Source: Bolinopsis microptera
Taxonomy: Eukaryota > Ctenophora > Tentaculata > Lobata > Bolinopsidae
Assembly (NCBI RefSeq): GCF_026151205.1
Contig: NC_087072.1
Span: 2,685,375 to 2,749,374, forward strand
DNA: 64,000 nucleotides
Reading direction: 5' to 3'
Part shown: positions 40,601 through 52,005 of the stretch, in pieces
Layout of the letters: every line of letters starts with the position of its first letter
Numbering within the stretch: position 1 is the stretch's first letter
The notes under the pieces: generated by a model
What the model was told of the DNA's origin: nothing
The model's database searches: none
What the model saw: the letters and a program-made list of their open reading frames with translations, nothing else
Translations under genes and position numbers: made by a program

Positions 40601-43600
40601 AAATAATGAAATGTACCGGCTTTAAGGGTTAAAATAGTGTTCAAATGTACCGGTTTTAAGGGTTAAAATAGTGAACTGTACCGGTTTTATGGGTTAAAAT
40701 AGTGAAATGTACCGGTTTAATAATCCACTTTTGTTTGTGTCCACTCTCGTCCCAGTATCGTTTAAAAGTCTTCCACTCACTCGGCAAACAGAAGGTGAGA
40801 GGGATAAAGTCATACTCCTGAGTAAACGTGATTACTAGGTTAGCTAGGACACAACTTCTAATTCTCAAATCGTTTTGTCAACTAGATATTAACGAGGTGT
40901 TTTACAGTTTACTATTACATGGTTAGAACTTTTATCTGATAATTAGGTTTTATAAAACCGAATTTGCCATGGAAATATTAGAGAATATTTAATTTACCAA
41001 CTGTTTACTGTGACTATTATAGTGCAGGTTTAACGAAATATTTGGTTGAGTGAAGTATAGTATAAGAGACGAATATTAAGCATCAGATACTCCTATCAAA
41101 TAACCTATCTTCTCTCAGTTAAACTGAGGTAAGGTAACAGTGCAATGCTCGCTGTGTTATTTGATATCCTAATGACGCGTACATTACGAGAGGCCGGGCC
41201 TCGCTACTCTCTACAGTTGTTGCATATAACTTGGTGGTTGCTTAGCAACGGCAAGTAGAACTCTAACACTTTTATCTTTTGAAATGTGTGAGATTTCGAG
41301 ACATGGAGAGATCCGTAAATTAGAAGTTTGTCAAGGGTGAATATTTGAATATATTTTGTCATGGTAACAACTTGCAAGACTAACAAATAGTAATTCATAC
41401 TGAGAGAAATATTAAATTGAAGGAATGTGTTTACCTTCTTGGAGTGTTTTATCTGAGCTTTGTTCAGGTTTTTCCAGAGTTTGTCTTTTCGACCAATCTC
41501 GAAAGTTCCAGGATAATGGTTGACTTTTTGATGAGGATGTATGTTTCTAAAAGCTGCTGCCTTCATATGCTTACCCCAATATCCAATCCACTCCCGTCGC
41601 TCTAGGATATCTTTTTTGTAATTCAGCCTCGGTTCAACAAATTTGTATGTCTAAACTGTCTATTGTAACAACCTCACGAGTCTTTACAAAGTCACGTGGC
41701 TATAATGAGTAGGAGAAGGAAGTTATATTTTTGGACAGAAGTCGTGTTTTTATTTCTCGGTTATCGTAAGTGTCAAATCTGTAAGCTTTGTGTCAAATCT
41801 CTAGCCTGTGTAGTGTGTACAGTCAAAATATGTAACGATGTTTTCTTAACAAGCCTAATATCAGCCAGTTAACTAAGACTCACTGGTTGAGGGCACAAAG
41901 CCAGTTCGAGCGATGACATTCTTTACAACATTAGGTGTTATTGTACTCATCTTCCATTTTAGCTGCTTTTGTAGCGCTCTTGGTAGCTTAGATACTGAGG
42001 ATGATCATAATTTATTTGAATACAAGTTAAACATAACAGTAACGATTACTATATTTGCAGTATTTACCCGGACATATTATATGACTATTATAATCTCAAC
42101 TTTAAATATAAGGCCTTGCCCTTAATGGCTCACATTTTTCTACCCAATGACCTTCTGCTCACTGATTTTGCACCCAAGAGGTTAAGTTATTAAGTTTAAC
42201 CCAAACCTAACCTTCCTTTATAATGTAAACTAATTGACATGGTATGCAGGACAATTGAATAAGTTAAATCACATATTCAACAACGTTTGTTAACAATACA
42301 AGCGGCACAAGTTAGCCACCCTCCCAGAGCAGCAGGGACAAAAGGAAATCGCGGCATGTACGAAACCGCGAAATTTCACATTTTCCGCGACAAATCGCGA
42401 TTTTTTACGTTTTTCGCGACAGATGGCGAAATTTCCCATTCTCCGCGACAAATCGCGATTTTTTCAGTCCTCCGCGAAAAATCGCGCATTTTCCTTTAAA
42501 TCTGAAGACCAAATTTGTGTATTTTCCTTTAAATCTGAGGACCAAGTTTGCGTACTTTCCATAAAATCTGCGGGCCAAATGTCACGTTTTCTACAAGTAT
42601 TAAGTATAATATGAAACTAATCACATTTACAGCCTTCCGTGAGTTCCGATTGTAGGTACATTTTCGATACGTACCTCTTAAGGCGGAGCTTCCGAGCTTC
42701 CGGAGCTTCCGAGCTCGTATTGCGAAGGGAAGGCCTTCCGAGATCGCATTACAAGGGGAGCCCTCGAGTCCAAAATCGTGTATCGAAGCGTATGTGTGAC
42801 CTTTGAAAAATTGAAAAAAATATTTTCGGCTCATAATGATCAGGGTAGCATGAAACATGAACAAAAGTAGTTTCCAGAAAAACTTTGAAAAATTTTGACT
42901 TAGAAAATTTTCTGTCCGAGTCATTCTCGATACGTACCTCTGAAGGCGGAGCACCCGCTTCCGAGCTCGTATTGCGATGGGGAGGCCTGCCTTCCGAGAT
43001 CGCATTACAAGGGGAGCCCTCGAGTCCAAAATCGTGTATCGAAGGGTATGTGTGAACTTTGAAAACCGAAAAAATATTTTCGGCTCAAAATGATCAGGGT
43101 AGCATGAAACATGAACAAAAGTAGTTTCCAGAAAAACTTTGAAAAATGTTGACTTAGAAAATTTTCTGTCCGAGTCATTCTCGATACGTACCTCTGAAGG
43201 CGGAGCTCCCGCTTCCGAGCTCGTATTGGCGTATTGCGAAGGGGAGGCCTGCCTTCCGAGATCGCATTACAAGGGGAGCCCTCGAGTCCAAAATCGTGTA
43301 TCGAAGGGTATGTGTGACCTTTAAAAACCGAAAAAAATATTTTCGGCTCATAATGATCAGGGTAGCATGAAACATGCTACAAAAGTAGTTTCCAGAAAAA
43401 CTTTGAAAAATTTTGACTTAGAAAATTTTCTGTCCGAGTCATTCTCGATACGTACCTCTGAAGGCGGAGCACCCGCTTCCGAGCTCGTATTGCGAAGGGG
43501 AGGTCTGCCTTCCGAGATCGTATATGGAAGTTGACCAGTAGACATATAAAACTTGACCAGACGACATAAAGTTGACCAGTAGACATATAAAACTTGACCA

Positions 43601-46135
43601 GACGACATAAAGTTGACCAAACGACATATAAAACTTGACCAAACGACATAAAGTTGACCAGACGACATAAAGTTGACCAGTAGACATAAAAAACTTGACC
43701 AAACGACATAAAGTTGACCAGAAGACATACAATGGATTAAGAAATCGAACAGTATGTTAAATCAGTGTTGTTATTGAATCGTCACTTGTCAGATATTTCG
43801 TCATCGTTATTCGCTTGGTATTGTATTCGCTTGTTATAATGGACCGCTTTGTCAAACGGCCTGCCGACAAACCGGCTGGACCTTCGTCTAGCAAACGCTC
43901 GAAACAGGCTAAACAGGGCAATGTAACAGCTTCCACGAGAGTGGCTGAATTTGGCAAATCATCGTTTTATGCTGACAATGGGAAGCTATTTTGTAGAGCA
44001 TGTAATCTCGTCGTAGACCACATAAGGAACAATCATGGGCTTCCCTCGGGATGTGGTTAGAACTTCTAGAAGGTTCGTGCAGGGGGCCGGGGTAAGGATG
44101 TCGTCCAGGTTGATGTAAGCTTCAAGGGGTAGAGGTTGGATACTAGATGGGGATACACTAGGTAGGGATATGGGAATTGGGTTGAAAAGTTCGTAGTATT
44201 CCATTGCTATAGTTGTGAAGTGTAGATGGTCGTTCATGATGATGTCTCCTGTCGTCTGTTGAAAGTTATACAGTATCGATAACGAGATATGTCATACAGT
44301 ACGTATGACATTGCAACATTTGAGATCATGTCAAAAGTTATGGCAGCTCTTGTTGTTATGGACCCCCATGACCCATCAGCCTGTATCAGATCATATGATG
44401 AGATCACATCCTCATGGGACATGAGCCGATCAAATAAAATAGCCAAAGAATATGTGAACTCTAACTAAGCACTGTAAATACATTATTTTTTGCCGCGAAT
44501 TCGCCGCGATTTTTCGATTTTTTGCCGCGAATATGCCGCGATTTTCGAAATTCCCGCCGCGAATTAGCCGCGAATTAGCCTAGTTTGGCTTGTCGCGGTG
44601 CCGCGATTTTTGGCCAAAATAACCGCGAAATCCTTTTGTCCCTGCAGAGCAGGGACAAAAGGAAATCGCGGCATGTACGGAATCGCGATTTTTCCCATTA
44701 TTTGCGACAAATTTTATGTATAGTTTAATGCATAGTCTGTTAAAAATCGCGGTATCGTGAATTTTGGCCAAAATAATCGCGAAATCCTTTTGTCCCTGTC
44801 CCAGAGCCACATAAGTCAACCACAGCCAGGGGTTTAGGAAATTACTACGTCATCCCTCCTCTTAACTCAAAATACAGCTACCATGGTTACTGGTGAGCGG
44901 TGAGTGGTGAGTGGTGAGCGGTGCCACCAAGCACGATCCAGCACTCCATGCCAGTTGAGACACAGTATGCCACCAGAAGGTGGCTGTATGTCAAACAGTG
45001 GCTAACCAGTGTAAACAGTGTAACTTAAAAACTAAGTTTTATATCTGAGTTCTCCTACCTTTCTCATGTTCTGCAGGGAAGTATAGGACAGGAGGACAGT
45101 GTTTAAAGTGGGACTGAGTGATAGGGAGGTGTGTGGAGATGTCAGCATCACTCCCTAGTCCGCTATCAGTGGTGGTTACACTCTCGCTCACTTCGTCCCT
45201 GGGGGTCAAGGTGTCGGTAATATAAACTTATGTTATCCTTACAGTTGAACATGAAACAGTTTATTTACTGGGGAAACAACTTGGCTTCATCCTGAAATTT
45301 CCTTCAGAAAAGAACACAATGTCCGGTCTTATGACGTGCATACTTATCATCACCAGGCACATTTTGCGAATTGTTTTGTGATCTTATTCAGTAGTTATTA
45401 AAACTAGATATAGAGTATAACTAAAGTTGAAGCTGTATTTTGAGCATGTATTTTGGTATGAACTCCTCAAATTACACACGAAGAGAGGAATCTTAAACTA
45501 AATCACTGCAAAATGGTAAACAAATAGTCGAATGAGAGAGAGAACTGACTGTTTAGCGTCTAGAGAAGTCCAGGAGAGAGACGAGTTACACTGGCTGACA
45601 ACAGCACTGTCGTCTCCATCTATATCTGATAACTCGTCAAACTCGTCATCTGAAGAATAGCGTGTTAGGGAAATTAGTTTAGAGACTCCTTAATTAATGT
45701 TAATGGTGCAGTTAATCATTAGTTATAACTCCTCTATTGGGAATTAAAATGAGATATAAAACTTGGGTTACATCATAAGATAATAGAATAACTGAAAATA
45801 CAAAAGGCTAAAAGACGGATCAGTAAATAAACATCATCAGGATAAACATCATGAGGATGTGAAGAGGAAGGATGCAGACCTTCCTTCTCAAGGTAACTAA
45901 TAATACTGCAGGCATCCACCGCACGCAGCTCACTGCCATGTAGGTTGCACTCAGGGCGCACAGTGACAATGCCACACTTGCAGCAGGCAGCATTACTCAT
46001 CAGCCTTGCTCTGGGGAGAGGAGGCAGTGGTGGGAGGTAAGGTAGACGGGAGGTCAGGGAGAGGGAGCCGGGCATGCTGTGCCGCAGCTTCACCCTCCGT
46101 ATCGCATAGAGCTCCGGCAGTTTTGGGGGTGACAT
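31627..46135 (-). CDS. TTLL4: TTLL4-type tubulin polyglutamylase (tubulin-tyrosine-ligase-like)
   Basis: Exons in transcript order, phases closing from first to twelfth: 45880-46135, 45550-45649, 45059-45198, 41884-41994, 41435-41601, 40713-40817, 40190-40401, 38574-38696, 37891-38107, 36464-36728, 36171-36310, 35515-35688 (670 aa). Then comes a terminal exon 31627-about 32211 whose phase implies one missing exon between 32.2 and 35.5 kb. TTL-domain blocks in order: WKMSTITPN, GYWGKHMK, NHYPGTFEIGRKD, KWIIKP, ARGIGIKV, KFDLRIYVYVSSYDPL, HLTNYSVNK and CHELFGFDIFLD...KPWIIEVNISPSL (the Glu/Asn metal-binding pair). These follow human TTLL4 closely, including the LTPDDIR segment after the catalytic domain. 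Known role: ATP-dependent addition of the branching glutamate to tubulin and some other proteins. The C-terminal exon is basic and Ser/Thr-rich. Start: ATG 46135 follows an in-frame stop, but a strong acceptor ending at 46011 could mean an upstream first exon instead. Confidence 0.94.
33284..34390. mobile_element. non-autonomous hAT-like element, 1107 bp, in TTLL4 intron
   Basis: Ends are perfect inverted repeats of at least 20 bp beginning cagaggcacatattagg, flanked by the exact 8-bp target duplication ctaatagg (33276-33283 and 34391-34398). An 8-bp duplication with CAGAGG-type ends is typical of hAT. Subterminal regions are packed with ttccgca / ttaccgcac words, as expected of transposase-binding repeats. 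The interior is mainly a 23-bp tandem array. No transposase was found. Confidence 0.9.
33495..33845. repeat. 23-bp minisatellite inside the hAT-like element
   Basis: About 14 variants of a caggccctttcgggaccgtg unit, some alternating with an aactcatacctaggccacgtg variant. The plus-strand open frame across it is a by-product of the repeat. Confidence 0.9.
34640..34861. mobile_element. foldback element, 222 bp, in TTLL4 intron
   Basis: Arms of about 85 bp: gatgtggattctgg ... ttgacctgaaa.ttgacacgtg ... ggcatataattg-like sequence, mirrored up to ccagaatccacatc, around a spacer of about 50 bp containing gacgtcatc. Divergence is low. A tattac word lies near both ends (34626 and 34862), but not exactly flush on the left. 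Confidence 0.85.
36737..36955. repeat. (gttaga)n hexamer array next to a TTLL4 splice acceptor
   Basis: About 36 hexamers with a few variants (ggttaggggttaga, gactttaga). On the gene strand this reads (tctaac)n and ends 9 bases upstream of the acceptor of the exon at 36464-36728. Each unit contains the branch-point-like word ctaac. Confidence 0.95.
37744..37840. repeat. 17-bp tandem repeat, about 6 copies
   Basis: Unit tacatttggaacgtaca, nearly perfect, with ggatc and ggga variants at the end. It lies in the intron between the exons at 37891-38107 and 36464-36728. Open frames on both strands are repeat artefacts. Confidence 0.95.
38972..39827. mobile_element. non-autonomous hAT-like element, 856 bp, in TTLL4 intron
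   Basis: Long terminal inverted repeats (about 120 bp) start ggcagtatcgagatagccc and contain several copies of a ggtccgcagacagt-type word. They end near gcttgattcaggggatac. Flanks are the exact 8-bp duplication aaattagt (38964-38971 and 39828-39835). An 8-bp duplication suggests hAT, although the GGCAG start is not the commonest. No transposase frame was found. Confidence 0.85.
40600..40735. repeat. 31-34 bp tandem repeat that copies a TTLL4 5' splice site
   Basis: Four copies of a tgtaccggttttaagggttaaaatagtg-type unit with gtaccgg at 40613, 40647, 40678 and 40709. The last copy is the real exon-intron junction of the exon ending at 40713 (gene strand ...ccg|gtacat). The other three sit in the intron and each repeat the donor-like ccg|gtac. 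Confidence 0.9.
42665..43525. repeat. ~260-bp tandem repeat, 3.3 copies
   Basis: The word cgatacgtacctct recurs at 42665, 42928, 43182 and 43446, giving periods of 263, 254 and 264. Copies share an aaggcggagc...gagctcgtattgcg block and an aaatattttcggctca block. Open frames across it are by-products. It lies inside the hAT-like element. Confidence 0.95.
43530..43735. repeat. ~20-bp tandem repeat, about 10 copies
   Basis: Units of ttgaccagacgacataaag with gtagacatataaa variants alternate, following the ~260-bp array directly. On the minus strand it yields spurious repetitive frames. Confidence 0.95.
43839..44060 (+). pseudogene. N-terminal BED-type zinc-finger fragment of a hAT transposase
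   Basis: An ATG-led frame reads MDRFVKRP, a Lys/Ser/Pro-rich linker (GPSSSKRSKQ), then FYADNGKLFCRACN and VVDHIR before losing homology and stopping. The K-x-FCRxC signature is how ZBED/CGBP1-like hAT transposases begin. The His pair and the whole catalytic RNase-H-like domain are absent. Its presence inside an element with hAT ends supports the family call. Confidence 0.65.
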
Positions 46136-49100
46136 TCATTCCTCAAATTCCCCTCACCATCATTAAACTGTGATTATCAGCCTTGCTCAGACCGCTAATG
46201 AGGTTTGTTTTGAAACAAAAGTTTTAATATTTTACTTATCTGGAGAATATAATCGTAAAATATGTGCATAGGACTGCATAATTATAATACTCAGTGTTTT
46301 AATATGTACTAAGATCCGAGATCACAAGTTAGATTTTCATGTAAAATGTTGTGGTCATGAAAGATGCAGTATTGCAATTTGCAAAGAATGAGAAAAGACC
46401 TGCTGCCGAGTCGAATGTGGTTGAACGAAGCTAAAGTAATACTGATGAAAATTGCCTTGACAATGGTTGTGGGTTGATGAAAGCTCTCAAAATCGATTGT
46501 GAAATTTCTATCGTGGTTTTTGATAAAAAATTAAAGATAACAGTTATAGTGCACGTGATGGTAAATAGTTTAACAAAAGATTAAAAAGAAAAATAAGTTC
46601 TACCTGGCCCCGGCTGAGGAGTACTAACTACAGAGACCGAGTTATACCGAATCTTATCCGAGAAATAGCCTTGCCCATACACTCCCTGCAAAAGTCTGAT
46701 AGGGCTGGAAAGATCGGAAATCCATCACACCGAAACAAACCACTCAAAAAAAAGGAACACAAGTCAAGCGCGACTTCTAACAAACGTATCACAATCACAG
46801 ATATTTGAAAGTGGATGCTTGCTGAGGAGGAGGTGGCGGTGTTAAACAGTCTGACGAGTGAGGGCAGCTCGCTGAGTGGTGGGGGATCAAGTCACTCTGT
46901 GCTATGCAGCGTGCTACGTGCAATAATACTGCCTTCCCAGACTCGATACGAAGTATTGTGTTTAAAACAGAGGAGTAAATGAGCGCGATATGACTGCGGG
47001 TAAGCGTTTTGGAGGGAGGAGAGAAGATTTAACGTGACAAATTTGCACCATTCAATGGAATTTAAGAGTTGATATATTTAATATATATTATCATATTAAT
47101 TCCTTGCATTAGAATAAAGAGAGAAATCATATTTTTACGGTGATTTTGTCAAGCTGTTCCGACATAAATGATAAACAGTTCAATAGAATGATCAACAAAA
47201 CCGTTAAAAAACAAGGCTATGCTCAAATTACGATTTAAAACATGAGGACATTGTACCATTCTGTAATTAATTTTGAAAAGTTCTGAGCTACTTTCATTGA
47301 TGATAAGAAAATAACGGACCTTTCTGACACGTGACATCACTTAATTAATCTGATCTCAATTCACAAATAATACTTGTGTCAAGTGCCAAAACATATGCCA
47401 ATTGATTATTGAATAATTATCTTATCCATGATAAGATGTCAATATTGCGGGAACTCAGTTCAACAATCATAATGTATTAGATTAAATCATCCGTTCATTC
47501 GGTAGTGAACTCGGTACTTCAACATCAACAGGTGTTTTAAATCAAACAAAACTACTTAAAACTAAAATCGTGAAGAAAGGGCGATCAATCGTATCTTTCG
47601 GTAACACGAAACTATGAACTGCATTAAACATGGCAACATCGGCCCTAGCAACGGGCACCTGTGCAGGAGCTCAATTTGTGCGATATAGCGTTTTAAAGTA
47701 AAACCATTATTCAATAGTGAAGGTTGAAAGTTGATAGCGATGAAGAAATATTATGTGAAATACACAACAGTCCGGAGCAATCGAGCCAAGTTGGGATCAG
47801 AGAGCATGCTAGTAAACTCATAGCCCAAACGAGGTAGCATGAAGGGTAGTTAGGGAGACGAATAGGATATCATAAATTTGATGAGAAATCGCATTATAAA
47901 TACAATTACCGTGAAACTATGAGCACAGGAGAGAAAATGAATCGAGGACAAGGCTTCAGTATGAGCTGCATGAGAGGTAATCAAAAATGGAACATTTTTG
48001 GCTTGCATGAAATAACAATGAAAAGTTTCATAAGAAGACATGCATAACTTTAACTATGGATCATTGTAGTTAAATTGGTTTGAAGTACATTACAATAGAT
48101 TAAAACGGAGCCGCAAGGCAGTTTGATCTTAGAAACCACCGCTTAAAATCTAATCCTCTTCGGACAAGCAAAGAATTCACAAACAGCTGTAAAGAAGAAG
48201 TGATCCTGAAATGGAAGAATCACAGAGATTATCACGAAGCAAACAAACTTAACGAACATTATATACTGCACAGTGTTTGCACACTAAAAAATCGAAACTG
48301 AGACGGCTTGATAGCATATTGATAATAGACATTTTAGATTTTAAATAGAGTAAATTTCCAGTTGTAATGTTGTAGTAACAATATACGGCTTGACAAGCAT
48401 AAGCTGTATTGGATTTCTGCAGTGCCCATTGATCGCTTGCTGTCGCCAGAACGCCACTTCACATCAAAACATCATGGTTTGCCGGAGACATGAATCACGA
48501 ACATTCTTTTAAGATATAAAAGTCTCATGATACGTCACCACTCGATAAGTAAACATTAGTAAACAAGTTTAATCTAATTAAAAACTATCTACTATCATGT
48601 GCACTCTCTGTCTTGATACGGTCTTGTCAAGCACTTGTTATTGATAAGTGAGGTTGGAAGATGTAGAGCATGATCCTAACTTTATAACCGGCTGAGTGAC
48701 CCAGCCTACGTGTTTAGTAGACGTGTTCTCAAGTGTGTCTACTTAATATGTGATTGTGTGTGTACTTCCGTCATGGTTCAATTGTCACCTTCGATTGAAA
48801 TTTGACTTGTGGCAGTTGAACGTTCTCAGAGGGTTTATTGATTCAGATAAATTATAATGTTGGCTACTTTCTCGGATGCAATGGAAACCCTCCACTGCTG
48901 GTCAGATATTTAGGATATTAATCATGAAAATCTTCAGATTTATGTGACATTTTATGATATTGAAAAGGTTTGGTTTTTTACAAATTACTATTTGATACTA
49001 TGAACATGTTAGCCATAAAGACAAGCGGCTAAAGTGATTTAATAATCAAATGTTCAATGCTGTAAAGAGTCATTTAAATGCCAGTTCAAGGCCAACACCG

Positions 49101-49152
49101 AGAATAAGGTAGGTGCCATGAGGGCCAGGGTATCATGAGAATTCATATAGGC
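46136..49152. other. intergenic stretch with one candidate exon
   Basis: Minus strand 46604-46704 is bounded by an acceptor-like tttccag and a donor-like ccag|gtagaa and is open in one frame (VYGQGYFSDKIRYNS, then a PQPGP end). It could be a 5' exon of TTLL4, but its phase (1) does not join either possible start of that gene. The rest holds no supported coding sequence. Confidence 0.4.
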
Positions 49153-51196
49153 TTAAGGCTCACTTTCAGATTTTTCAAGCTTCCCCGACTCTTCAATGCT
49201 CGTGGTCTCTGTATGCTCGTCAGTGAACGTGTCAGACGGACTTTCAGCTAGTATGCAATAGTTTAGAACGTGGTATGTTAACGTTTCTTCAGATTAAGAA
49301 CACGATAATACAAAAATTAGGAAAACACAACAATCATCCACAATAAACTTACTGTTGTCGTCTTTAAAGTCAAACTCCGAGCAAGTTTGGTAGTCGTCTA
49401 ATTCGGATGGAAGAGTGCTTTCAGCGTAGTCCTGAAGAAAGAACATACTTACATACTGACAAAGAAGAAGAAAAAAAGAAAATTACGTATAGAACTGATA
49501 AAACCGCTGTTATCAGCAGTTCTGCAGATAATTATATCGTGCATGCACTAACACCTTAACAAGAGGGATCTTGTGGGCGTTTGTGCAGCGAATAAATGTG
49601 AAGCTTTTGCTATTATCATATTCTTTAAAACAACAAAAATCGTTGATACTAGAGGATTTGAAAAAATAGATATCAATGTAACCAAAGTATGCTTGTTATG
49701 GATTTGTTAAACTATCATTGGAGCGACTGCATGGAACCTGTGTAAGATTGAAATTCATTAAGTTTCGTAAGAGGTGGTAATAAGATCGGTTGCACGTGTT
49801 AAACTCTGTTGAATATAGCGCCCATGTTATACCGAAAAGGAATGCGTAACGTGGGAATCGGAGTGAAGTTAGACTGATCTACCAACTGATGAGCTGAGTG
49901 TCGACTAATTTAACATGCAAACTAAGTCTTCTGTTGGTAAGAAAATAATTTATATTCGCAAAATCTGATAAAAACAAACCTCATCATAAGGAAGTGAGGT
50001 TGAAGTTGTTGCAGTCACCACTGTATCCGCTGAAGGATGTTATTGTTAATCAGTGGGTTTGTGAAATTATCACGATTGGGTGGATGGTTTGGCAACTCTG
50101 TACTTCAGAAGCACCGAAACAGGGGACGGGTTTTAATTGTTCATCTGATAGCCATAAGATTCCAACAAACAGCTAAATGTCAGTTACAGAGGTGGAGCGG
50201 ATGAAATAGGGAAGAGATAAATGTGTGATTTTGTGATAAATATTAAACATGGATTGTCTCTAAACCACTGTACTAGCAAATAGGGACGAGGTAAGCCAGA
50301 AGAACGGATCTGACCTATAAATCTGTATTCTGTAATTCTAGGAGTTGATAAAAAGAATAAACCAGGTATTACCTTGTGATAGGAAACTGTGGTCAGAAAG
50401 TTGGTGTTGGTGTGACGGTTGTTTAAAATATTTGGCTCCTTTGGGCTTTGCCTTGATGGCAGTTATAGCCGGTGGTTTTACTGGTATGTTAGATATTATT
50501 TTGCCTACATCATTTGGCACTTTTAGTGTTGCAGTTCGTTTAAAACTGCCTGCTGCCTCCTGAGGTGGGCTATTCTTTTTCTCTGACACTTTTCCCTGCA
50601 AAGTTCAATGTTTTATCATGAAATTTTAAAAGCATGAACTAACAAACAAGCACTTAATATATAATGCGTTCGAAACTAATATTATGATAACATAACTTGA
50701 TGAACATGAAAACAATTGACAATTTCTCATTGTGCAGATCTGCAATCTGCAGCCGACAAACAATTAATGATTATCATCAAATATCTTCATTTAATACTGG
50801 TCTTTAAATTTATCATACACTCTACACTCGATAGTGCACAAAATGAACTTACAGTAGAAACATTTAATGTACCAATATAGCAGTAATGGCCAGTACAGGA
50901 TATCCTACCTTGTTTTTTAGTTTGCAAGTCTCCCATGGTACACTTGGTGGTTTTTTCCTACCATTCTTCCACAAAGACAGACATTTGCTGTCAATGTCAG
51001 ATGACCTAATATCTCCTTCTAGTAATTTCAGAATGGAATCTTTACTTTCCTTTTGAAGAGAGTTGAGTTGAGCAGAATCAATACAAGTCTTCAATTCAGC
51101 CAATGAACAGAACTTGACATCTTGTTTTAAATTTTGGAGCGGAAGTAATCTACAAGGAAAAGGATGCTGGTTTTTTCGAGTCTCTTTTTTGTCCAT
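49153..51196 (-). CDS. unrecognised 244-aa protein, five exons
   Basis: Minus-strand exons close in phase: 50909-51196 (ATG at 51196, first Met after an in-frame stop), 50373-50595, 49980-50029, 49353-49431, 49153-49247. All introns are GT-AG with good donors. The N-terminal half is basic and lysine-rich. It has a possible short amphipathic stretch (LAELKTCIDSAQLNSLQKES), then KNGRKKPPSVPW and a proline/lysine region (PVKPPAITAIKAKPKGA). The C-terminal third is acidic and Ser/Thr/Glu-rich, ending in ESEP. There is no signal peptide, membrane segment or recognised domain. The exact phase agreement of five small exons argues for a real gene. It may be a divergent member of a known family; no function is proposed. 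Confidence 0.75.
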
Positions 51197-51397
51197 CCCA
51201 TACAATCTTCATATTTGTCTGATGTAATGATGGGTATTGGGTTAAGCATAATACCAGTTTAGAGTTACTATAATCAAGGATTTGTTTTAATTCAAACTTT
51301 TCAGTGAGGCCCTTATCTGAGCTGATTCCAAAATATTCAAACTTATTATAATTCTTAAGGGTACGGGGGTAAAATTGACCAGCAATAGTAATAGTTA

Positions 51398-52005
51398 AGG
51401 GGGCCGGGGGGGGGGGTCTTCATCAAAATTCTCTCGAAATCAACTTTATAGTTGTTTCTGATAGAGGGGAGTGATATCTATCAGATGCTTTTGGTCCCAT
51501 GGAAAAATATTGTTCCTAGCCGAAATTATCGCCGGTCTAAGGTCAGCGCTTATGTGTAATTGTATTGCGCGAGCGATTTTCAATCGCAAATTCTGAAAAT
51601 CGAGTCTAAAAATCTATCTTCTCTCACATCAAAAAATCGTAAAAAAACGAGGTCCAAGATTTTCAAAATTGAATAAAAGATTTTTAAAGGCCTATCTCAA
51701 AATTTTGTATGATCATTCTCTTCTAAATGGTCCCTAGAACATATCCTGAAAGTTTCGGGGTGATTGCTCAAAAAATGTGGGAGAAGATAGATTTTTATAC
51801 TCGATTTTCAGAATTTGCGATTGAAAATCGCTCGCGCAATACAATTACACATAAGCGCTGACCTTAGACCGGCGATAATTTCGGCTAGGAACAATATTTT
51901 CCATGGGATCAAAAGCATCTGATAGATATCACTCCCCTCTATCAGAAACAACTATAAAGTTGATTTCGAGATAATTTTGATGAAGACCCCCCCCCCCGGC
52001 CCCCT
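51398..52005. mobile_element. Mutator-like (MULE) foldback element, 608 bp
   Basis: Two arms of about 240 bp (51398-about 51640 and about 51765-52005) are nearly perfect inverted repeats. They start agggggcc followed by exactly eleven G (eleven C in the other arm). The flanks are an exact 9-bp duplication taatagtta (51389-51397 and 52006-52014). Long inverted repeats plus a 9-bp duplication are the MULE signature. The centre (~120 bp) has no gene. The alternative reading is a TTAA duplication (piggyBac-like), because ttaa also borders both ends. Confidence 0.85.

Larger units (their letters stand above)
42333..44644. mobile_element. hAT-like element, 2312 bp, inserted in the first bases of a relative
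   Basis: Ends cagggacaaaagg ... ccttttgtccctg, with exact 8-bp target duplication cagagcag (42325-42332 and 44645-44652). That duplication spans the older element's flank (cagag) and its first three bases (cag), which dates the order of insertion. Subterminal aatcgcgattttt words are abundant. Inside are a ~260-bp tandem array, a 20-bp minisatellite, and a fragment of a BED-finger hAT transposase (43839-44060). It sits in the TTLL4 intron between the exons at 45059-45198 and 41884-41994. Confidence 0.92.
42330..44798. mobile_element. short hAT-like MITE (149 bp) split by a second insertion
   Basis: Target duplication tcccagag lies at 42322-42329 and 44799-44806. The element's first three bases (cag) are at 42330-42332 and the rest is 44653-44798, ending ...ccttttgtccctg. 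The two parts together form a 149-bp element with cagggacaaaagg ends and tcgcg-rich subterminal words. The gap is filled by the element at 42333-44644. Confidence 0.9.

Noticed and set aside
42529-43732. Multiple overlapping minus-strand frames of 66-166 codons
   Set aside because: They follow the ~260-bp and 20-bp tandem arrays inside the hAT-like element and repeat the same peptides; not genes.
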